A DNA stretch of 64,000 bases. Source: Chitinophaga flava (GTDB lineage Bacteria > Bacteroidota > Bacteroidia > Chitinophagales > Chitinophagaceae). Location of the stretch: positions 124,001 through 188,000 of the forward strand of contig NZ_QFFJ01000003.1 of assembly GCF_003308995.1 (NCBI RefSeq), written 5' to 3'. Both the position numbers and the translations under genes were made by a program. Positions 1-9,001 of the stretch are shown in pieces. Below the pieces are notes generated by a model. The model did no database searches. It saw only the letters and a program-made list of their open reading frames with translations, and was not told the origin of the DNA. The first letter of the stretch is position 1. The number at the start of each line of letters is the position of its first letter.

Positions 1-949
1 CATTAAAAACAAAAGCCAGCGGATCTTCTACTTTCAGCTTATAGTAAGGTACCATGCCAGTAAGCACAAAAGAAATGAGTACATACAGGACGGTGCAGAT
101 TATCAGCGAATAGATCATGCCTTTAGGCAGATCGCGCTGCGGATTGGCACATTCTTCTGCAGTAGTACTGACTGCATCAAAACCGATATAGGCAAAAAAT
201 ACCGCAGACACACCTTTTAACACCCCGGAGAAACCATTCGGCATAAAAGGCTGCCAGTTGGCTGTATTCACATAAAAGAAGCCCAGCACGATCACAAAGA
301 GGATAACCAGGATCTTGAGGCCCACCATAAAGTTGGCACTCTTTTTACTTTCCCGGATACCTACATAAGCGAGATAGGTAATCAGCACTACGATCATAAA
401 TGCCGGCAGATTGACAATAAAAGGTATCCCAAAAATATGCGGAGCCGCATTTATGGTAGCCTGTGTAGCACTGTCGTAATTACTGGATAACCAGTCTGGG
501 AGGCCAAGACCAATACCGTGTAGAAGATTGTTGAAATAACCGCTCCAGGAGATGGCCACGGCGATATTACCAATCGCATATTCCAGGATCAGGGCCCATC
601 CTATCACCCAGGCTGCCAGTTCCCCGAAAGTCACATATGAATAAGTATAAGCACTACCAGATACTGGTACGCGGGAGGCAAATTCAGCATAACAAAGTGC
701 AGAAAAGCCGCAGGTGATAGCAGTAATCACAAAAAGCAGTGACACGCCGGGACCACCATGATAAGAGGCTTCCCCGATGGTAGAGAAGATACCTGCACCA
801 ATGACTGCTGCAATTCCCATGGCTGTCAGGTCTTTAACTTTCAGCACTTTATTCATGCCCGCTCCTGTTTCGATACCATCAGTCATTCCTTCATTGGCAT
901 CTTTAATAATCGTGGACAGGGACTTTTTTCGAAACAGCGAGTTAGACAT
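1..949 (-). CDS. APC-family amino acid permease (partial, C-terminus off window)
   Basis: Reverse-strand reading frame open from an ATG at 949 to the window edge, about 316 residues of a family usually 450-500 long. It encodes a polytopic inner-membrane transporter. The first transmembrane helix carries the APC-superfamily motif AAVIGAGIFSTIGEA (unwound helix that binds the substrate amino group), followed by the conserved stretch ALCYAEFASRVPVSGSAYTY and several further hydrophobic helices. These features match the cationic amino acid transporter (CAT/YfnA-like) branch. The short hydrophilic N-terminus (MSNSLFRKKSLSTIIKD) is typical. Substrate cannot be told from sequence. It lies on the same strand as the polyprenyl synthase upstream but 169 bases away, so it is probably a separate unit. 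Confidence 0.9.
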   Translation of the reverse strand, partial: MSNSLFRKKSLSTIIKDANEGMTDGIETGAGMNKVLKVKDLTAMGIAAVIGAGIFSTIGEASYHGGPGVSLLFVITAITCGFSALCYAEFASRVPVSGSAYTYSYVTFGELAAWVIGWALILEYAIGNIAVAISWSGYFNNLLHGIGLGLPDWLSSNYDSATQATINAAPHIFGIPFIVNLPAFMIVVLITYLAYVGIRESKKSANFMVGLKILVILFVIVLGFFYVNTANWQPFMPNGFSGVLKGVSAVFFAYIGFDAVSTTAEECANPQRDLPKGMIYSLIICTVLYVLISFVLTGMVPYYKLKVEDPLAFVFN

Positions 950-1118
950 TGGCGAAGGAATTACGTTGTTGTTTTAAGGTGTCTTTAAATAAAAAAATCT
1001 TGCCCAGGGGGCCCGAAAAATGAATATAGGATTATTATATTAAAAAATAATCATTTACTCATTTTTTTCAGGCCATCCTGAGAAAGACGCGAATATAATG
1101 CGATTTTAAATAAAAAAA

Positions 1119-2090
1119 TTATTGCTGACGGTTTAAAAGGAAGTCGGCCAACTCCATCAATGGTTTTTTACGGGCCGACAGTACAGCGATATCTTCCAGA
1201 CTGGCGAAGGCTTTTTGCTGAAAACGTTCCTTTTCTTTTTCGGCCCATTCATCCACTTTACAGGTGCGGAAGAGGTCCAGTACACGGCTTACCTTATCGT
1301 CGGGAGATGTTTCCATCAGCTTTTTCAGTTCTGCGCGCTGGGCTGCATTACACAGCTCGAGGGCTTTCAGCAGCAGAAAAGTTTTTTTGTTGACCAGAAT
1401 ATCGCCACCCTGTTGTTTTCCGAATTTGTCGGGATCACCGAATGCATCCAGGAAATCGTCCTGGATCTGGAAAGCGATACCGATATTTTTACCGAATGAA
1501 TAGATATGGTCCTGATTTCCTTCACTACCACCACCGATGATGGCGCCCAGCTGAAGGCTGGCAGCCAGGAGCACAGAGGTTTTCAGACCTATCATCCGTA
1601 CATAATCATCGTATTGCACCTGCTCCGGTTCCATTTTTTCAAAATCCATGTCTATCTGCTGACCTTCGCATACTTCGATGGCAGCTTTATTAAACACGGA
1701 AATGATTTTTTGTTTGTAGCGGGCCTGTACTTTGTTGAGATGTTCATAAACATTGATCAACATCACGTCACCGGCCAGGATGGCTGCTGTATCACCGTAA
1801 ACCATATGTACGGTAGGCTGGCCACGCCTGATGGGCGCCTTATCCATGATATCATCGTGGATGAGAGTAAAGTTATGGAACAGCTCTACCGCATTACCTA
1901 CATGAAAAGCATCCTGGTGCAGGTCTTCAAACAGTTCATTTCCCATCAGGCACAATACAGGGCGTATTCTTTTTCCGCCGATGCCCAGAATGTGGGACGC
2001 TGCATTGTACAAATGTTTTGGTTCTCCCGGGAAATGCCATTGATCAAACTGCTGGCTGAACTGTGCTATTAACTCTTTAAATGAATGCAT
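1119..2090 (-). CDS. Polyprenyl (isoprenyl) diphosphate synthase
   Basis: Trans-prenyltransferase of 323 residues that condenses isopentenyl diphosphate with an allylic diphosphate in the cytosol to make quinone, carotenoid or lipid precursors. Visible motifs: GGKRIRP (residues 38-44), the first aspartate-rich motif DDIMD (79-83) with the basic RRG after it, and the second motif DDFLD (211-215) followed by GDPDKFGKQQGGDI. Both metal-binding motifs are intact. An aromatic residue (Phe74) lies five residues before the first motif, a position that in the family limits chain length, so a short (C15-C20) product is my guess rather than an octaprenyl one. It is the last gene of the run bioD-fcl-lpxK-rnr-this gene, 24 bases after rnr. 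Confidence 0.93.
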   Translation of the reverse strand: MHSFKELIAQFSQQFDQWHFPGEPKHLYNAASHILGIGGKRIRPVLCLMGNELFEDLHQDAFHVGNAVELFHNFTLIHDDIMDKAPIRRGQPTVHMVYGDTAAILAGDVMLINVYEHLNKVQARYKQKIISVFNKAAIEVCEGQQIDMDFEKMEPEQVQYDDYVRMIGLKTSVLLAASLQLGAIIGGGSEGNQDHIYSFGKNIGIAFQIQDDFLDAFGDPDKFGKQQGGDILVNKKTFLLLKALELCNAAQRAELKKLMETSPDDKVSRVLDLFRTCKVDEWAEKEKERFQQKAFASLEDIAVLSARKKPLMELADFLLNRQQ

Positions 2091-2114
2091 CTCAAATAGA
2101 TGGTGTTTTATTAT

Positions 2115-5009
2115 TTATTTCTTTGTTTTCTTTTTTGCCGGCGTTGATTTCCCAGTGACAGCTTTTTTAGCAGGAGCTTTGGTAACAGTTGCTTTTTTAG
2201 CGGCGGCTTTGGGGGCCGGTGCTTTAGCTACAGCGGCTTTTTTGGCGGCAGCCTTTTTAGCCGGAGCCTTGGTGGCTGTGGCTTTTTTGGCGGCGGCTTT
2301 GGGAGCTGGCGCTTTAGCTACAGCTGCTTTTTTGGCAGCAGCCTTTTTAGCTGGAGCCTTGGTGGCTGTGGCTTTTTCGGCGGCGGCTTTGGGAGCTGGT
2401 GCTTTAGCTACAGCTGCTTTTTTAGCAGCAGCCTTTTTAGCTGGAGCTTTGGTGGTTGCTGTTTCTTTAGGAGCGGCTTTGGAAGCTGGTGCTTTAATCT
2501 CCGTTGCTTTTTTGGCAGCAGCTTTTTTAGCAGGCGCTTTGCTGGCTGGTTCTGCCGGAACCTTCTCCTCTACTGCTTTAGCGACGGGCGCTTCAACTGA
2601 AGCTGGCTTTTTAGCTGCTTTGGCTTTAGTGACAGGCTTTTCGGCCGTTTCCTTTTTGGCAGCCGGTGTTTTATCTACCGGTTTTTCTACTGCAGGTGTA
2701 GCTTTTGTCTCCTCCTGCACAGGTGTAGTGCTAACAGGTTCACCGTTTTTAGCACCAGATTTTTTCTTCGTCTTTTTCACGAAGGAAGTTTCCTGTTCAG
2801 GTGTGGTTGCAGGCGCTACCGGAGTTGGAGTGGTAACATCCACCACATGTGTTTCGGCGATCACCTGGTCTACTACTGGTTCTTCCGGTATTTCCAGAGA
2901 GACGGCCGGTACTGCTACCGGTGGAGTGAATGGCTTTTTCTCTCTGGGCTGCCATGGCTGCTGTTGTCCTTGTCTTTGTTTTTTCTTCTTGCGGTCACGA
3001 CCTCCTTCTCTACCCTCTTCCCTGCGGCCAGGCCTGAATTCACGACCACCTGCTGCGGCCAGTTCGCCATCCAGGTCGTAGTCCAGCTGGCGTTTGGCCA
3101 GGTTGGCAGCTACCACACGGATATTTATTTTTTCACCGATCCGGAACTTACGGCCGGTGGCTTGTCCCACCAGCGCGTATTCCGCTTCGTTGAATACATA
3201 TTCTTCTTTGCGGTTGAGGTTATGCACGCTCACCAGGCCTTCACACTTGGTATCTACGGTTTCCACCCAGAAGCCAAAGTGTGCCACACCACTGATCACA
3301 CCTTCAAATGTGTGACCGATGTATTGCTGCATGTATTCCACCTGTTTGTACTTGTTGGCAGCTCTTTCTGCCTCCATGGCCTTTCTTTCCATCTCTGAAT
3401 CGTGCTTGCACTTTTTCTCCATCTGTTTGTCGGGACGGATATCGCCGGCCAGACATTCCGCCACCACACGGTGTACGAGCACATCCGGATAACGGCGTAT
3501 CGGAGAGGTAAAGTGACAGTAATCCTCAAAGCCAAGGCCATAGTGCCCGATATTCTCTACCGTATATATGGCTTTAGCCATGGTACGGATACCCAGTGTT
3601 TCCAGTACATGCTGTTCGGGTTTACCCTGTACCAGCTGTAACATCTTATTGAAAGAGCGGGCAATACTTTCCGGACTGCTTGTGTCAAACTTATAACCGA
3701 ACTTACCAGCAAAGGAGGTAAATACCTTCAGTTTGTCGGTGTCGGGGGTATCGTGTACGCGGTATGGGAAAGGAACCGGCTGTTTATTGATCCGTATTTT
3801 AGACACATAGCCGGCGATCGTTCTGTTGGCCAGCAACATAAACTCTTCGATCAGCTGGTGTGCTTCCTTGCTTTCCTTGATCACAATGCCAATGGGCTTA
3901 CCTTTTTCATCGAGCTTAAACCGCACCTCCTGGGAGGAGAAGTTGATAGCACCACGGGTAAATCTCTCCTGACGCAGTTTCTGAGCTATTTTGTTGAGCA
4001 GCAGTACCTCTTTTTCATAAGGGCCTTCCTTCTTCTCGATTATCTCCTGGGCGTCTTCATAGGTAAACCGGTGATTGGAATGGATAATGGTCCTTCCTAT
4101 CCAGTGTTGTTTCACCTCACCTTTTTCATTCATCTGGAAGATGGCGGAGAAGGTCAGTTTATCTTCATGCGGGCGCAGGGAGCACAGTTCGTTGGAGATT
4201 TTTTCCGGGAGCATGGGCAGTACGCGGTCAGGCAGATATACGGAGGTAGCCCGTTTATCAGCTTCCTTATCCAGCTCGGTGCCTGGTATCACATAGTGGC
4301 TGACATCGGCAATATGCACACCGATCTCATACAACCCGTTTTTCAGCAGGCGTATGGAGATAGCATCGTCAAAGTCTTTTGCATCAATCGGGTCGATGGT
4401 GAAGGTGAGAATATTTCTGCAATCCTTACGTTTACGTACTTCCGTTTCCGTTATTTCCTCCTTCAGTGCAGCCAGTTCTGTCATTACTTCTGAAGGGAAG
4501 CTGAGCGGGAATCCTGCTTCAATGAGGATTTCCTTCATGGCCAGATCGTTGGTATCGCTGGCATCGAGTATTTCGATGACTTCACCTACCGGCTTACGGG
4601 ATTTTTCGCCCCAGGCTACGATCTTCACTACAGCTTTGTCACCGCTTTTCCCATTTTTCAGGGAATTGGCGGGGATATAGATGTCTGGCATAAACATACC
4701 CTTTTCGGTAATCAGGAAGCCAAAGCTTTTGCTGACCTGTAGGGTGCCGGTAAATTCTGTTTTATTACGTTTAAGGACGTCCGTTATAATGCCTTCCTGG
4801 CGGCCATCGCCACGGCCTTGTTTTATAACGTCTACCAGTACTTCATCTTTATCGAGTGCAGTTTGTAGGTTTTTCTGCTTTACCATGATGTCTTTGGCAA
4901 GACCAGGTACAATTACGAAGGCCATACCAGACCTTGTCAGTTCCACTACCCCTTTGAAGGTTTTCTTCTGAACGGGGTGGTGTTTTTTATCTTTCTTTTT
5001 CTTACTCAT
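2115..5009 (-). CDS. rnr: Ribonuclease R with long basic Ala/Lys/Pro tail
   Basis: Processive 3'-5' exoribonuclease of the RNase II/R family, 964 residues against a usual 700-800. In order: Lys-rich start, cold-shock-like OB folds (about 15-160), the RNB catalytic domain (about 190-520) with the metal-binding run IDPIDAKDFDDA near residue 206 and the DFxxPIRRYPD-type segment HFTSPIRRYPDVLVHR, then an S1 domain (about 560-640, VISGVAHFGFWVE). From about residue 648 to the end the protein is low complexity: an Arg/Gly/Gln-rich patch, a Pro/Val/Thr/Glu stretch, then an Ala/Lys/Pro tail resembling histone H1, containing three 30-residue repeats. The tail is inferred to bind RNA or ribosomes. It lies 15 bases after lpxK in the same operon. 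Confidence 0.95.
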   Translation of the reverse strand: MSKKKKDKKHHPVQKKTFKGVVELTRSGMAFVIVPGLAKDIMVKQKNLQTALDKDEVLVDVIKQGRGDGRQEGIITDVLKRNKTEFTGTLQVSKSFGFLITEKGMFMPDIYIPANSLKNGKSGDKAVVKIVAWGEKSRKPVGEVIEILDASDTNDLAMKEILIEAGFPLSFPSEVMTELAALKEEITETEVRKRKDCRNILTFTIDPIDAKDFDDAISIRLLKNGLYEIGVHIADVSHYVIPGTELDKEADKRATSVYLPDRVLPMLPEKISNELCSLRPHEDKLTFSAIFQMNEKGEVKQHWIGRTIIHSNHRFTYEDAQEIIEKKEGPYEKEVLLLNKIAQKLRQERFTRGAINFSSQEVRFKLDEKGKPIGIVIKESKEAHQLIEEFMLLANRTIAGYVSKIRINKQPVPFPYRVHDTPDTDKLKVFTSFAGKFGYKFDTSSPESIARSFNKMLQLVQGKPEQHVLETLGIRTMAKAIYTVENIGHYGLGFEDYCHFTSPIRRYPDVLVHRVVAECLAGDIRPDKQMEKKCKHDSEMERKAMEAERAANKYKQVEYMQQYIGHTFEGVISGVAHFGFWVETVDTKCEGLVSVHNLNRKEEYVFNEAEYALVGQATGRKFRIGEKINIRVVAANLAKRQLDYDLDGELAAAGGREFRPGRREEGREGGRDRKKKKQRQGQQQPWQPREKKPFTPPVAVPAVSLEIPEEPVVDQVIAETHVVDVTTPTPVAPATTPEQETSFVKKTKKKSGAKNGEPVSTTPVQEETKATPAVEKPVDKTPAAKKETAEKPVTKAKAAKKPASVEAPVAKAVEEKVPAEPASKAPAKKAAAKKATEIKAPASKAAPKETATTKAPAKKAAAKKAAVAKAPAPKAAAEKATATKAPAKKAAAKKAAVAKAPAPKAAAKKATATKAPAKKAAAKKAAVAKAPAPKAAAKKATVTKAPAKKAVTGKSTPAKKKTKK
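2181..2450 (-). repeat. Three tandem 90-bp repeats in the rnr tail
   Basis: Residues 854-943 of the RNase R protein are three near-identical 30-residue units that each begin KAPAKKAAAKKAAVAK and end in KATAT or KATVT. A partial fourth unit (KAPAKKAV) follows before the terminal STPAKKKTKK. The nucleotide copies differ at only a few positions, so the array is recent or kept uniform by slippage and may vary in number between strains. A more diverged Ala/Lys/Pro region precedes it, up to about 2700. Confidence 0.85.
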
Positions 5010-5024
5010 GTTTGGTTACAAGTA

Positions 5025-6101
5025 TTATTGACCTAAGGCAGGCTGATGCCGGGCCACATAGTCAAAAATAAAGTTATTAAATGAATCCGCTTCTCCGAAG
5101 AGGAACGAAATTTCCACTGGCATAACAGCTATCTGCAGGTTTTGTTCTGCCAGTTCTTTTTTGAGGAGATGCAATCTCACTGCATCCTTTTCAGTAGTGA
5201 TGACAATCTTTTCCGTGCCAGGCAGGTCGTCGCGTTCTTTTTTGATTTTTGCAAGATCTTTTTCTGAATAATAGTAATGATCGGGGAAAGCCAGCAGATA
5301 TACCTTTGAAAACTGCTGCTGCAACTTCTCCAGCAAAGGTTCCGGTCTGGCGATACCACAGGCCAGCAGCACAGTCGCTGAAGGGGAAACATTGACAGGC
5401 TGCCCGGTAGTCATATCAAACAAGGTCCCGTACTGCAAGGTAGTAAAAAAGAGCCGCTGATATGGCAATGGGTTGATTTCTTTTTCCAGCGCTGCTTTTT
5501 CGGCCAGGCTCATATCGGGCGGACATTTGGATACAATGATACAATTGGCCCGTTTATAACCGCTACGTCCTTCCCGCAGCCGGCCAAAAGGCACCACATG
5601 ATCGCGGGTGAACAAGCGGTTGTACTCTGTGATCATTATGTTCATGCCCGGTTTGACAGAACGGTGCTGGAAAGCATCATCCAGCAATATCACTTCTGTT
5701 TCCGGTTCATCACCCAACAACTGAGGAATGGCCAGCATCCGCTCCTCTCCTACACATACCTTGATATCAGGGTATTTGGCATGAAACTGCATGGGCTCAT
5801 CGCCGATATCTGAGGCGGTGCTATGCTCATCAGCCAACAGATATCCGCTGCTACGCCGGTTATAGCCACGGCTGAGCGTAGCCGTTTTAAACTGATCTTT
5901 GAGCAGCCGGATCATGTACTCCACATGCGGTGTTTTGCCGGTACCACCTACTGACAGGTTACCAGCTGCAATCACTGGTATGTCAAACTCCACGGCAGTC
6001 AGCAACCCTTTATCGTAAAAACGGTTGCGTATCCACATGACCAGACCATACAGCAGGGAAAAGGGATATAATGGTATTTTCAGGTATTTGAGCACTATCA
6101 A
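5025..6101 (-). CDS. lpxK: Tetraacyldisaccharide 4'-kinase
   Basis: Inner-membrane-associated kinase of the lipid A (Raetz) pathway that phosphorylates the 4' position of tetraacyldisaccharide 1-phosphate. 358 residues. An N-terminal hydrophobic helix (about 11-23) is followed by GNLSVGGTGKTPHVEYM (48-64), whose Walker A P-loop is the hallmark of LpxK, then LSRGYNRRSSGY and EVILLDDAFQHRSV (the family's DDxxQHR-type catalytic segment), and VPFGRLREG. Its presence shows a Gram-negative outer membrane with lipid A. The start ATG overlaps the end of the cyclo-ligase gene by four bases (ATGA), and rnr follows after 15 bases. Confidence 0.96.
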   Translation of the reverse strand: MIVLKYLKIPLYPFSLLYGLVMWIRNRFYDKGLLTAVEFDIPVIAAGNLSVGGTGKTPHVEYMIRLLKDQFKTATLSRGYNRRSSGYLLADEHSTASDIGDEPMQFHAKYPDIKVCVGEERMLAIPQLLGDEPETEVILLDDAFQHRSVKPGMNIMITEYNRLFTRDHVVPFGRLREGRSGYKRANCIIVSKCPPDMSLAEKAALEKEINPLPYQRLFFTTLQYGTLFDMTTGQPVNVSPSATVLLACGIARPEPLLEKLQQQFSKVYLLAFPDHYYYSEKDLAKIKKERDDLPGTEKIVITTEKDAVRLHLLKKELAEQNLQIAVMPVEISFLFGEADSFNNFIFDYVARHQPALGQ

Positions 6102-6679
6102 GGTTGTTTAAATTGATAAATAAGATCCGGGGTTACGACTGTTTGCAGTGGGATATCCCAGGTATCTGTGTCAGTAATCTGGTCTACCGGCCCAAACAGG
6201 GAAAGGCCTACCGTACGCACATCCTGGCGGCACTGATGCAGAAAGCGGTCATACATTCCCTTGCCGTAGCCTACCCGATGACCCTGCCGGTCGAAAGCCA
6301 GTAAAGGTACAAACACCAGGTCTACCGTTTCCGGGGCCACTTCTGTACCACCCTCCGGCTCCGGGATGCCAAACCGGTTCTTTACCAGTATGGTATTGAC
6401 ATTCCAGGCGTAGTGATACATATCACCGGTTTTCATGTCTGCTTTGGATAACACCAGCTGTATCTCCGGGTGCTGCTGCCTCAGCCAGTGAGCAAGGGGC
6501 CAGGTATCGACCTCTTTTTTTTCCGAGATGGGCAGAAAGATATGTAAAAGGCGGACTCCCTCGTAGTTCAGTCTGCAGGCATTGTCCAGCAGGCGCCCGT
6601 TGAAGTCTTCCGCAATAGCATCTGTAAGGTTTAACCGTTGTTCCAGAAAATGTTTTCGTATATCCTTTTTGGTGATCAT
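6098..6679 (-). CDS. 5-formyltetrahydrofolate cyclo-ligase
   Basis: Cytosolic enzyme of one-carbon metabolism that converts 5-formyl-THF to 5,10-methenyl-THF using ATP (MTHFS/YgfA family). 193 residues, the usual length. The C-terminal signature is clear: VPLLAFDRQGHRVGYGKGMYDRFL, which holds the ATP- and folate-binding loop. The N-terminus (MITKKDIRKHFLEQRL) matches the family's basic first helix. It overlaps bioD upstream and lpxK downstream by four bases each, so translational coupling is likely. Confidence 0.94.
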   Translation of the reverse strand: MITKKDIRKHFLEQRLNLTDAIAEDFNGRLLDNACRLNYEGVRLLHIFLPISEKKEVDTWPLAHWLRQQHPEIQLVLSKADMKTGDMYHYAWNVNTILVKNRFGIPEPEGGTEVAPETVDLVFVPLLAFDRQGHRVGYGKGMYDRFLHQCRQDVRTVGLSLFGPVDQITDTDTWDIPLQTVVTPDLIYQFKQP

Positions 6680-7317
6680 GCCAGTAGTGCCTTAAGGGGA
6701 GCTGTCAAAAGTTGTGCCTGTTGTTGCACAAAAGCCCTGTTCACCTCCTGAGCAAACGGAATACGGCCTATCATGGGGTATCCGCTCAGTCGCACAACAT
6801 CCTCTTCATTCGTATGATAATCTCCTCCAAAAATCCATCCTATAACGGGAACGCCTGCATGCTGCAGCACTTTGGCTGTAAGCAGACTATGATTGATACT
6901 TCCCAGATAATTCTGTGCGGCAATGATCACACCGGCATGGAGGTCCTTGATAAGGTCCAGTGTCAATACGTCATCCGTTAGTGGAACCAATAGTCCACCG
7001 GCACCTTCTATCACCAGTGGCCGATTGACAGGTTGTATCTGGTTGGCCTGACGTATGATCTCAGTAGTTTGTATGGTAACGTGTTCCAGGCGGGCAGCCA
7101 GATGAGGAGAGGCTGGCTCCTTCAATACATAAGCTTCCTGATGGCAGACAGTGATACCCTCCGGCACCAGAGACCGCACTGTCTGTGTGTCAGTGCCCTC
7201 TTCTGATCCGGATTGAACGGGCTTCCAGTAATCGGCCTGTAAAGCAGCGGTCACACACGCGGATACGATGGTTTTTCCTACACCGGTACCTATACCAGTA
7301 ATAAATATTCGATTCAT
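6676..7317 (-). CDS. bioD: Dethiobiotin synthetase
   Basis: ATP-dependent carboxylase that closes the ureido ring of dethiobiotin from 7,8-diaminopelargonate, the penultimate step of biotin synthesis. 213 residues. The P-loop TGIGTGVGKTIVSA (residues 7-20) and the Mg/ATP loop VIEGAGGLLVPLTDD are both intact; the fold is the ParA-like NTPase fold. No other bio genes are in the window. It is the first gene of the five-gene minus-strand operon, with a perfect TAnnTTTG element only six bases before its ATG, so the message may start almost at the start codon. Confidence 0.95.
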   Translation of the reverse strand: MNRIFITGIGTGVGKTIVSACVTAALQADYWKPVQSGSEEGTDTQTVRSLVPEGITVCHQEAYVLKEPASPHLAARLEHVTIQTTEIIRQANQIQPVNRPLVIEGAGGLLVPLTDDVLTLDLIKDLHAGVIIAAQNYLGSINHSLLTAKVLQHAGVPVIGWIFGGDYHTNEEDVVRLSGYPMIGRIPFAQEVNRAFVQQQAQLLTAPLKALLA

Positions 7318-7323
7318 CTACGG

Positions 7324-7331
7324 CAAATATA
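7324..7331 (-). promoter_or_regulatory. Bacteroidota -7 element for bioD operon
   Basis: Reading on the minus strand, TATATTTG matches the TAnnTTTG consensus exactly and ends six bases before the bioD ATG at 7317. No good -33 TTTG is visible about 19 bases upstream. If used, the transcript would have almost no leader. Confidence 0.5.
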
Positions 7332-7595
7332 ACGGAGGAATCGGGAATTGCAGTGATGAATTACGGATTCCGCCCTTTCCTGCCACTGTCCTTCCTAACG
7401 CAGTCATGCTGAAATCATCACCAGACCTGATTTTTAACATTTTCTAAAGTTGAATGATTTTCATGTTTTTTCAGCAATTATTAAAAAAATTCCATCTACT
7501 TAAATCATTCACCAAAAAATAAAAAGAAATAAAGGAAATCAATAGAATCAGGCTAATCCGGAGCAAAAATCAGCCGAAGGACAACACCGTTATTA
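7332..7595. other. Divergent intergenic region bioD / cystathionine beta-synthase
   Basis: AT-rich spacer between two divergent genes. Apart from the promoter elements at its two ends I see no open frame, strong hairpin or repeat in it. Confidence 0.5.
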
Positions 7596-7622
7596 TTGCC
7601 CGTAATTCGTAATTTACACTTG
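7596..7622 (+). promoter_or_regulatory. Probable promoter of the cystathionine beta-synthase gene
   Basis: TTG at 7596-7598 and TACACTTG at 7615-7622 (seven of eight to TAnnTTTG) are 16 bases apart, slightly short of the usual 17-20. A start about seven bases on would give a leader of about 10 bases to the ATG at 7638, and would exclude the longer in-frame ATG at 7596. Confidence 0.45.
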
Positions 7623-7637
7623 TACCCAACTTCATTT

Positions 7638-8999
7638 ATGATGAAATATGCAGAAAACATTCTTGAAACGATAGGACACACCCCGCTGGTAAAACTGAAC
7701 CGCGTAACCGCCTCCCTGCCATGTCCCGTGTTTGCTAAAGTAGAATTCTTTAATCCCGGAAACTCCATTAAAGACAGAATGGCTGTTAAGATGGTCGAAG
7801 TGGCAGAACAGAAAGGTCTGCTGAAACCTGGCGGCACCATCATCGAAGGTACCTCCGGCAATACCGGTATGGGCCTCGCCCTGGCCGCAGTCATCAAAGG
7901 ATATAAATGTATATTCACCACTACCGACAAACAGTCCAAGGAAAAGGTAGACATCCTGAAAGCAGTAGGAGCTGAAGTGATTGTATGCCCTACCAACGTA
8001 GAACCGGAGGATCCCCGCTCCTATTATTCCGTGTCTAAAAGGCTGGCCACAGAGATACCCAACTCTTTTTATGTAAACCAGTACGACAACCTCGCCAACC
8101 GCGATGCTCACTATGAACAGACAGGCCCTGAGATCTGGGAACAGACTGATGGTAAAGTCACTCATCTCGTAGTAGCTACCGGCACCGGCGGTACCATCAC
8201 CGGCACCGGCAAGTTCCTCAAGGAAAAAAATCCCAACATCAAAGTATGGGCGATCGATAGTTATGGCTCCCTGCTGAAAAAATATTTTGAAACGGGCGAG
8301 ATCGATATGAATGAGGTATACCCTTATATCACAGAAGGCATCGGGGAAGACTTTGTGCCGCAGAACTATGATATGGGCGTGATTGATGCCTTTACTAAAG
8401 TGACCGATAAAGACGGCGCTGTCATGGCCCGCCGCATCACTAAAGAAGAAGGTATCTTTGTGGGCTACTCTGCCGGTTCTGCCATAGCAGGCCTGATGCA
8501 GCTGAAAGACACACTGAAGCCAGATGACGTAGTGGTAGTGATCTTCCACGACCATGGCAGCCGTTATGTAGGTAAAGTATATAATGACCAATGGATGATG
8601 GAACGCGGTTTCCTTGACGTTAAAACCGTGAAGGATATCGTGAACGCCCGCCGTAATATGCCACTGGTAACCGTTAACGCCGAAGAAAAAGTGAGCGATG
8701 CTATTGCCAAAATGCGGAAATACGACATTGAACATATTCCTGTTACCAATGGAAATGATATTATTGGTGCGGTATCCGAAAGCGGTCTATTCAACAAACT
8801 GATCGACACCCCACACCTGAAAGACGCCACCATACAGGAAGTAATGCATGCTCCTTTCCCGATGGTAAATCAGGATACTCCGATAGAAAAGCTGTCGGTG
8901 TATATCAACCGTGAAAACGGTGCCGTGATGACCAAAGATGAAAGCGGCGATCATCATATTGTAACGAAGTACGACATCATTCAAGCCCTGGGCCGTTAA
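7638..8999 (+). CDS. Cystathionine beta-synthase (PLP enzyme plus CBS pair)
   Basis: Cytosolic fold-type II PLP enzyme, 453 residues from the chosen start. The catalytic lysine lies in NSIKDR (Lys45), the phosphate/substrate loop is EGTSGNTGMG (70-79), and the glycine-rich PLP phosphate loop is GTGGTITGTGKF (about 178). From about residue 335 two CBS motifs follow (MRKYDIEHIPVTNGNDIIGAVSE and PFPMVNQDTPIEKLSVYI). This layout is that of cystathionine beta-synthase, which joins serine and homocysteine; a cysteine-synthase activity is possible. An ATG 42 bases upstream is in frame, but the likely promoter overlaps it and the family N-terminus begins at MMKYAENILETIG. Confidence 0.93.
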   Translation: MMKYAENILETIGHTPLVKLNRVTASLPCPVFAKVEFFNPGNSIKDRMAVKMVEVAEQKGLLKPGGTIIEGTSGNTGMGLALAAVIKGYKCIFTTTDKQSKEKVDILKAVGAEVIVCPTNVEPEDPRSYYSVSKRLATEIPNSFYVNQYDNLANRDAHYEQTGPEIWEQTDGKVTHLVVATGTGGTITGTGKFLKEKNPNIKVWAIDSYGSLLKKYFETGEIDMNEVYPYITEGIGEDFVPQNYDMGVIDAFTKVTDKDGAVMARRITKEEGIFVGYSAGSAIAGLMQLKDTLKPDDVVVVIFHDHGSRYVGKVYNDQWMMERGFLDVKTVKDIVNARRNMPLVTVNAEEKVSDAIAKMRKYDIEHIPVTNGNDIIGAVSESGLFNKLIDTPHLKDATIQEVMHAPFPMVNQDTPIEKLSVYINRENGAVMTKDESGDHHIVTKYDIIQALGR

Positions 9000-9001
9000 G
9001 T

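Noticed and set aside
2181..2450. Regular repeats considered as a CRISPR array
   Set aside because: The 90-bp units are contiguous, in frame with rnr and have no unique spacers.
2155..3081. Plus-strand open frame of 308 codons
   Set aside because: It is the complement of the RNase R tail; its Ala/Thr-rich product reflects the Lys/Ala codons of the real gene.
7632..8735. Minus-strand open frame of 367 codons
   Set aside because: Wholly antisense to the cystathionine beta-synthase gene, with no recognisable motif.
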